From Agelas oroides (Eukaryota; Porifera; Demospongiae; Agelasida; Agelasidae), in assembly GCA_949130485.1 (NCBI GenBank), contig OX422183.1, positions 6,104,636 through 6,168,635 on the forward strand: a DNA stretch of 64,000 bases, in the 5' to 3' direction. Of the stretch, positions 57,562 to 64,000 are shown in pieces; position 1 is the first letter of the stretch; every line of letters starts with the position of its first letter. Made by a program: the position numbers and the translations under genes. The notes below the pieces were generated by a model. It did no database searches. It was not told where the DNA came from and saw only the letters and a program-made list of their open reading frames with translations.

Positions 57562-58770
57562 TGCAACTGTCTGTACACGTGTTGTGTGGTACAATAAACT
57601 TGTAAGAATTTGTGGCTTAGCAACTATCAATTATTAAACATTAATGAAATTCCGTGGATCCCCAGTTGGGGTTGAAAGCTCGCGAATGTCAAGTAGGTGT
57701 GAATCGTGAATAAAATTCTGTGTGGATGTGCGGTGTGGACACCTGGCTACACGTTGTGTGGTACAATAAACTTGTAAGAATTTGTCACTTCGCAACTATC
57801 AATTATTAAACATTAATGAAATTCCGTGGATCTGTTGTTGGGGTTGAAAGCGCGCGAATGCCAAGTAGGTGTGAATCGTGAATAAAATTCTGTGTGGATG
57901 GATGTGCGGTGTGGACACCTGGCTACACGTTGTGTGGTACAATAGGGTTAATCCCATCTCGCCTACTCCCATTTCGCCTACTAAATATCAAATTGTGCCA
58001 GTTTGCCTACTCAGCCAAAAATAGTTTTGTGACACTAAGACAAGCATCCAAGCAACTGAGCTTGCCTTTTCTACAACAGAGGTGAAGGGGTGCTCTTTCC
58101 ACTTTGCTCAAGCCCTAAATCGGAAGATATCCACACTTGGGCTTCTTTTATTCATTTCATGCACCAGACAGTTGCACCAGACAGTTTTGTGCCTCTTTGA
58201 TTTGTACAACTAGCTAGCCTGGGAACAGCCAAGGTTACAGCTCCTAATCTGCCAAGAGTTGATGAGTTTTGTAACATATTTCATGGTTGGTGGGCAATAT
58301 GAGTTGCCAGAAAAAGCTCATCCCAATGTCTGATCGAAATTTTTAAACACACACAGCACACACAGAAGTTTTGATTGCTCAGCTTGTAACTGGTTCCTAA
58401 CCACCATAAAGTGTTGTAGCAACTAAAAATACTCTTTTCTTTACTTAGAAACTGTTTTTAGTTGAGTAGGCGAAATGGCACATTTTGATTTTTAGTAGGC
58501 GAAATGGGAGTAGGCAAAATGGGAGTAGGCGAAATGGCACCAAACCGTACAATAAACTTGTAAGAATTCGTGGCTTAGCAACTATCAATTATTAAACATT
58601 AATGAAATTCTGTGGATCCGCAGTTGGGGTTGAAAGCGGAGAATGTCAAGTAGGTATGAATCGTGAATAAAATTCTGTGTCGATGTGTAGTGTGGACACG
58701 TGGCTGGCTACACGTTGTGCAGTGCGATAAACTTGCAAGAATTCGTGGCTTCACCATAGACTATTCAGAT
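57562..58770. repeat. About 180-bp tandem repeats, interrupted by a MITE
   Basis: Three to four units share ACACGTTGTGTGGTACAATA, AACTATCAATTATTAAACAT and GAATCGTGAATAAAATTCTG. Unit starts fall near 57570, 57755 and 57925 (continuing at 58547 after the insertion). Part of the unit is also seen near 53690. Confidence 0.8.
57945..58546. mobile_element. hAT-type MITE with perfect 8-bp TSD
   Basis: The duplication GTACAATA lies at 57937-57944 and 58547-58554. The ends carry repeated CCCATTTCGCCTACT (left) and AGTAGGCGAAATGGGAGTAG (right). 602 bp; the interior ORF of 63 codons is unrecognised. Confidence 0.9.
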
Positions 58771-59067
58771 GATTCATCATCGTGGGGCGAGCCTGAGCAA
58801 GCAGCACATGGCTGATGTTCTATTTTGTCATGGCACACAGCAGGATTGTCACTGTTTGCGGTTATAAGCCAAACTTGATTGGGGCGAATGCAGCGAGCCC
58901 CACACTTGTGGTGAAAACAGAAAATTGCCTATATATACAAGACTTAAAAACCATTAAACATGTAAAAAGATGTAGGGATGGCTTGCCAAAAAGTATGCAA
59001 ACAAGGTAGGGATGATGTAATAGTGAAGGTAAAATTTACAAACCCTCGAGTCCCTGCATCGTTTTCA

Positions 59068-60280
59068 TGGGTGGTTCCCAGAATGTCTAATGTCAAAATG
59101 TCTAATCCCAGAATGTCTAACACTTTGTGCAATTAACAACAATTACCCCTAAGACTCGTGCTGAGGTAAATCTCTCTGGTGACTGGTTGAACACCCCATC
59201 AGGAAGCAGGTTTCTACTCCGGAATGAAGGCACTGACGACAAAATCTTGTTTGCTACAGATGACATGCTCCAACGACTATGTGAACTAGAAACTATCTAT
59301 GCGGATGGAACATTCCGAGTGTGTCCTGCGTTCTTCACACAGCTGTTCACTATCAATGGTTTCATCAACAATCAGCAATTCCCACTCGTGTACGGCCTCC
59401 TACCTTCCAAATCTTGAGATGATTACAATTTTCTCCTATCTCAAAGAGAGGAGGCTCAGGATCTAGGCCTATGACTCAACCCGAAAGCAGTGATGGCGGA
59501 TTTCAAACTGGCATTGGTGCAATCTCTTGAGCTCCAATTTCCTGGTGCTGATATCCAAGGATGCTTCTTCCATTTTTCGCAGTGCCTCTGGAGGAAGGTT
59601 CAAGCATAGCCACTCCACTATTTATGGTTCAAGCGCTTGGCCTGACTGATCTGTACAAGAATGATCCTGTGACACAACGATTCATTCACAAGACTGTAGC
59701 TCCTGTCATCCCTGAGGCTGACGAGTTTCTTCACTACTTCAAAGCAACATGGTTGGACGGCCACTATGCACCGAGAACCTGGAACTATCACCAGCACGAG
59801 GGTCCAAGAACCAACCATCATTTGGAGGGATGGTACAACCGCCTAAAGAGCACAGCGAGAAAAGCACACCCCAACCTCTATGAGTTCATAGGGACAATTC
59901 AGAGATAGCAGGCTGCGACAGAGGTCACAATCCAACAATTAGAAGGAGGAGGCAGGCTACGGGCCAAGAGAAGAAAGATTGTTCAGCATGAAGAGAACAT
60001 AAAAAGACTTCACTGACGATTTCATGGCAGGAAATAGAACTTTAGAGTCATTTTTGTCTAGCATTAGTTTTTGTGTTGTATCATTTGACTATTAGGCACT
60101 TTTTTTTTCATGCATAATTTTTTTAGTGTTAATTATATGCACACTGCACTTGTTTATATTGATTTATTGTGAAGACATGCAATTAACATTCAACTAACAC
60201 TTTAGACATCTGGGATTAGACATTCTGTCATTAGGCATTCTGGGATTAGACATTTTGACATTAGACATTCTGGGAATAAT
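59068..60280 (+). mobile_element. Mutator-like (MULE) transposon with perfect 9-bp TSD
   Basis: The duplication TCGTTTTCA lies at 59059-59067 and 60281-60289. The subterminal repeats CCCAGAATGTCTAA and TGTCAAAATGTCTAA are inverted at the two ends. It carries a broken MULE transposase. Length 1213 bp. Confidence 0.85.
59127..60040 (+). pseudogene. MULE transposase remnant
   Basis: Reads ELETIYADGTFRVCPAFFTQ then LFTINGFINNQQFPLVYGLL (the first catalytic Asp in ADGTF, as in MULE domains), a stop at 59415, MADFKLALVQSLELQFPGAD and GCFFHFSQCLWRKVQ (DFE.A and GC.FHF.Q motifs), then another frame with LDGHYAPRTWNYHQHEGPRT, NHHLEGWYNRLK. At least two frame changes and three stops. Confidence 0.85.
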
Positions 60281-60445
60281 TCGTTTTCACACTAGTTTGC
60301 AACTGTAATGTAAAAGGATGTAGGGATAGGGCTTTGTAAATTTACCTTCACTATTACATCATCCCTACCTTGTTTGCATACATTTTGGCATGCCATCCCT
60401 ACATCTTTTTACATTTTTAATGTTTTTTAAGTCTTGTTTCTGCAC

Positions 60446-60870
60446 TTTTTTGGTGTTAATCTCAGACTTAAGCCTAAGAAGAATATTTCTTCCAAGTGTA
60501 ACCACAACCCCAGAACTTGAAACGGCATTGACAATTTAGTAGTGGTTCCAAGCATGTAATAACATTGCCAGCTAGAATCTGATGAAGGCCAACCACTCTC
60601 CGGAGCTCCGTACCAAACTTTTTGAAACCAATCTCCTGAATTTTGATCACATGACGACTGACCAGCTGCAAACTATACTGACTGACCATCTAGCATCACA
60701 GATTGCTAAAGTTGTGAGTAGCTACTTTGCGTGACCTATGTGGTGTTCATAAACTTTGCTGACTACTACGGGAAGAGACCGTGCCAGCCGTGCGCATGGT
60801 TAACTTGTAGCCTCGTTCCCAGACCCTCACCCAGCTTGCAGTACGGTTAAGCGGGACCGTATATGGTGGC
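60446..60870. other. No gene seen
   Basis: Non-coding by my reading. Half of a hairpin family end (TAGCCTCGTTCCCAGACC) lies at 60809 without its partner. Confidence 0.5.
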
Positions 60871-60879
60871 CCAGGGTGC

Positions 60880-61025
60880 ACTCCGATGTAGCATCCGCAG
60901 CGGGATCGCATTTTGTCCGCACTATGTCCACACTACTCCCGTAGTCTTTCCGCACCGTTTCCGCAGCATCTCCGCAGTCTTTCCGCATTGTTCCCGCGGT
61001 ATCTCCGCACTGTTGCTGCAGTCTG
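60880..61025. repeat. TCCGCA-type minisatellite
   Basis: Degenerate 12-16-bp units built on TCTTTCCGCA / TCTCCGCACT repeat about ten times. Confidence 0.75.
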
Positions 61026-61659
61026 CTTTTAGTCAGGAATTGCAGTATAGCTACACAGCAGAGCGTTTCTCTTGTTTAGGCAGGTTCATTTGGGTGAGAA
61101 GACTGTGGCCGAGACTCTGAGCGACCAAAGGGTGATGTATTCAGCTATGGTGTTGTTAGTTAGTTAATACTTTGTGTCATATAAACGTATGTATACTTTC
61201 ACTAATAAATTCTGTAGTGTTTGCTTGGTAATTATGTATAGTCACTGGTTATTCCTTCAAGCAGGTGATGTAAATTATATGGAGTCAACATGATGACTGC
61301 ATGCAGGATTATTCTTTGTTAATCAGTCGTAATTTACCAGATCATGCCATGCATAATCACATGTATCAACTTTACATCCATCATACACACTACTGTCCAG
61401 TTTGTTATAGATCATGCAGTTAAGGTGGCAGAGAACCCTGTTACTTTCAAGGTCGACAAACCTGGAATCCAAGCTGATAGACTTCTTTGTCTTGTTAAAA
61501 TTGTAGCGAATAGTCAGTTTTGGGAGTCTTCATCCGTTCACTGTCCGTAAAATTTTCCCCATTTCCTGTCGGCATTGGCATCCAATAATCAGTTTATAAT
61601 TAAGTTAGTTAAGATGTGGCCTGGCGGAACCTGGTCGGAACTTTGAAGATAAGCTTAGA

Positions 61660-63492
61660 TCGACTTTTTACACCACAAGTGGAAAGAAAAAAAAATTATA
61701 GTAAATAATGAATGAATGAATGAATGAATGAAAAGCCACCTAAGTGTATGTGCATGTCCAATGTTTTAGCCTGTCTTTCCAAGCCTGAGAGGACTTACTG
61801 AAGTTTAACACCACAGCTGGATACAGTTATCATTGAAGAATCTTCAGTTAAAGTACTAAGCCTGAGAGGTAATCCATGGAGACTATACAGGGCCATACAT
61901 TTGCCATCACGAAATGGGACCAATGGTGACACAGGATTTTACAGTGCCCAAACTACCTATCTTAGCACTAAATGAGAATATTACGATTTTTTTTAAACCA
62001 CTGCTAACCTGAGTTATGACCAAAAATGTTGACACTTCAGTGACCACACTAAACTTCATCCTGACTTGCAGCTCTGAAGCCTTGTATAATAACTAAGGTA
62101 GGTACACTGTTAACAAGCTAGGTCTATTAGCTACAACTTTCTGGTAGCAGACTACCGATACAGCACAGCCACACTGAGCTACAAGTCACTTTGATACTTG
62201 AATGAAGTGCGCACTTCACTACAGGCTTGCTGCACTACAGTACATCCCATGCTTCCACAGCGCTTTTGATGGCAACGGCGGTTCTTTACAACACTGACTG
62301 ATGTCTCTCAGTAGCATTTGTGTGGTGTTCTTATTTTCTATACAATTTACACTGTAAAAACATTTGGGTTACTTCAACCATATTTTGGTCATCTCAGTTG
62401 CATGCCTGTTGTGTACGTGACACGTTACAAACTTCAAGGGATGCTTCCAATTTGCTTAAATGTAGTTGAGACACTTCTCCTTTTTGTTCACTCAGGATCT
62501 TCTTGCAGAAAGCCTATTTGGCTACATTCCTGGCATTTCTACCATAACCATGCAACCAAGGAACTCCTCCAGGGGTGGATGTGTAGGATCAAAGAAACAC
62601 TAAACCTTACCAGAAATGCTAATTTATATATTATATAGGCCTTCTGCAAGATGATCCTAATTTAACAAAAGGGAGAAGGTTCTCAACTACACTTTGGTTC
62701 AAATTGTAAGCATCCCTTATGAAGTTCATAATGTTTCACTTACACAATGGGCATGCAACTGAGATGACCAAAATATGGTTGAAGTAACCCAAATGTTTTT
62801 ACAGTGTAGATGTAGATGCATACAACAGTAGCATGGCCATCTTCTGCCCAGCAAGTTGGCTGCCTTTGTATTATCTTGCCTCTACATGGCTTCAATTACC
62901 ACCTATTAGCACCCCTCTTCTACATTGCAATACCAAGTAAGCTTCACTTCACTCTATATACACCCAATGCATGACTATGCTTAATGTTAGAAGCTGGATT
63001 GTGCACCGAACTCCAAGCCAGGCTTCCACACCATGTGAGTTTCTCTTAGTTAAAGTTTATGCCCTTGCTGATTGCTCACCATGCACCTGGAAGTGTGTGC
63101 CTCTAGTGGATCTGCTCAACGGTTTGTTATGGGCAGGACGAAATGGCCTGCCACCTACACCCGATACATTGCACTTGGGATGTAGTTACCACCTGCACTC
63201 CAGTCACCGGTTTCTTTCCACTTGTGGTGCGGTTATGCTCGAAAAAAAAGAAAAAAAAAGAAGAAGGAGTTTAGTAGAGTGCTGTAGTGTCAGTAGCTGT
63301 GAGTAGTGCGTAGTGCCTGCTTGTGAAAGCAAGCTTGTGTCTAGAAGCAGCAGAAAGGCCACAGTGGCCAAGACTGTACTCATTGGGCAGGCCCAGGTCT
63401 TGCGATCGTATGCCAAGCCTAGTAGGTGATCGTGGCCCGGTGCTTCGAGTGCTGGGCTGGGCTTTAACTAGAATGCGCAATATATCGTTGAT
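61660..63492. mobile_element. Copy 2 of the CAACGATATATTG element, with a nested MITE
   Basis: Matches 44580-46259 in order: GAATGAATGAATGAAAAGCC, CCAAGCCTGAGAGGACTTAC, AAGTGCGCACTTC, CTTTACAACAC-GACTGATG, then the right arm ending CAATATATCGTTG at 63492. The left arm is missing. The MITE at 62350-62806 interrupts it. Confidence 0.8.
62350..62806. mobile_element. CACTG-end MITE with TA duplication, empty site known
   Basis: CACTGTAAAAACATTTGGGT at the left pairs with ACCCAAATGTTTTTACAGTG at the right, with TA on both sides. The paralogous copy (about 45190-45205, ACAATTTAGATATAGATGCG) lacks the insert and has one TA, confirming the borders. Confidence 0.92.
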
Positions 63493-63678
63493 ACGGTCAT
63501 GTAGAAGTTAGTTTAAAATGGGGTTTTGAGCCTAGAGTTACTCTAGGGGAAACTTTAAATGAGCAAAACCTAGAGTAACTCATGGGGCAATTTTAAACCA
63601 GCACAACCTTGATGTACTCTAGGGGGAATTTTAAACCAATGTAAAGAGTGTAAAAATCCCAGGATATATGCATAACAT

Positions 63679-63872
63679 TGCTACTTATATGGGACAATTT
63701 TAAACCACTTCAGGATGAATGGCTTACGAAGGGGCACACTCACACAAATGAACCCAGGATTAATGCACTGCATTGCTACTTATATGGGACAATTTTAAAC
63801 CACTTCAGGATGGATGGCTTACGAAGGGGCACACTCACACAAATGAACCCAGGATTAATGCACTATGTTATG
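63679..63872. repeat. Two-copy tandem repeat, about 97 bp
   Basis: TTGCTACTTATATGGGACAA, AACCACTTCAGGATG and GGGGCACACTCACACAAATG are repeated with one or two changes. Preceded by an ACTCTAGGGG / AATTTTAAACCA repeat at 63530-63640. Confidence 0.85.
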
Positions 63873-63928
63873 AAGGGACGTACTCGATTTATGGGCATAG
63901 TCACAAAATTTACCTCGATCAGATTGCA

Positions 63929-64000
63929 GTGACACTTGCCAAGTGTTTAAAGCATTTGACTGTGGACCAAAAGGTCCCAGCTGTGAATCCCACCTGTCAC
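63929..64000 (+). tRNA. tRNA-like sequence (His-type GTG loop), probably pseudogene or SINE head
   Basis: The 5' GTGACA pairs with the 3' TGTCAC at the window edge. A D-arm-like GCCAAGTGTTTAAAGC is followed by TTTGACTGTGGACCAAA (anticodon loop CTGTGGA, GTG) and a degenerate T arm (CTGTGAATCCCACC in place of TTCGAATCC). The T loop and one anticodon-stem pair deviate, so a tRNA-derived repeat is more likely than a working gene. Confidence 0.35.

Larger units (their letters stand above)
53740..57575. repeat. 3.8-kb palindrome with a transposase remnant at its centre
   Basis: The left arm (about 53740-55050) and right arm (about 55950-57575) are inverted copies, diverged by small indels. Shared landmarks: GACAACCTATCACCCAC / GTGGGTGATAGGTTGTC, GTTACATGTAACA-type blocks, the ORF described below, and GTGACAATCCAGAGGCTTCT. 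The MITE at 53855 and its TSD occur only in the left arm, so it inserted after the palindrome formed. The centre (55051-55949) holds the DDE remnant. It could be one element with very long inverted ends. Confidence 0.85.
58936..60445. mobile_element. Outer inverted-repeat element hosting a MULE
   Basis: The left arm (58936-59050: ACAAGACTTAAAAACC, AAAAAGATGTAGGGATGGC, AACAAGGTAGGGATGATGTA) and right arm (60316-60445) are inverted copies of about 110-125 bp. The MULE at 59068-60280 inserted between them. Same family as 49128-49255. Confidence 0.8.

Overview
The window looks like nuclear DNA from an animal, most likely an early-branching one; a demosponge is my best guess. The grounds are spliced genes with GT-AG introns, a Roc-COR GTPase ending in a Death domain (a class I remember as common in sponge gene sets), an animal-type histone H4 promoter element, a CBP/p300 KIX remnant, and very dense DNA-transposon debris. 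The species call is inference.

Left third (1-15.4 kb, minus strand): a COPS2-like gene (COP9 signalosome subunit 2) runs right to left from its ATG at 15361 off the left edge. I can place nine exons. The expected exon for about 30 residues between exons 4 and 6 is absent, replaced by purine repeats, and three other lesions suggest a pseudogene or a damaged haplotype. Its introns carry minisatellites, a 1.1-kb palindrome, and a hAT element with perfect 8-bp target duplications nested in a second element that also has 8-bp duplications.

Middle (15.4-28 kb): an intact intronless DDX10 helicase lies head-to-head with COPS2 across 112 bp. After it come a truncated histone H4 with an H4-type promoter box, a transposon-like ORF fragment, a broken KIX fragment, and a well-supported five-exon minus-strand gene encoding Roc-COR GTPase, helical region, Pro/Gln-rich linker and Death domain.

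Centre (28.7-43.7 kb): a tandem array directly upstream of the Roc-COR-Death gene. On that gene's strand each roughly 0.4-0.48-kb unit reads as a complete intron, with GTAAGTTG at one end and a pyrimidine tract plus CAG at the other. Neighbouring units are separated by exactly three bases at all 28 junctions. The triplet is hypervariable (11 different triplets) although the flanking splice signals hardly change. This is the most unusual feature of the window: a candidate array of three-nucleotide microexons, or of intron-like units joined by variable three-base couplings.

Right third (43.7-64 kb): no confident host gene. It is a stack of nested DNA transposons: a 5-kb inverted-repeat element with others inside it, 9-bp-TSD (Mutator-like) hairpin elements, a MULE remnant with a perfect 9-bp TSD, a 3.8-kb palindrome around a DDE transposase remnant, a hAT MITE with an 8-bp TSD, and a TA-inserted MITE whose empty site is preserved in a paralogous copy. 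A tRNA-like sequence ends the window.
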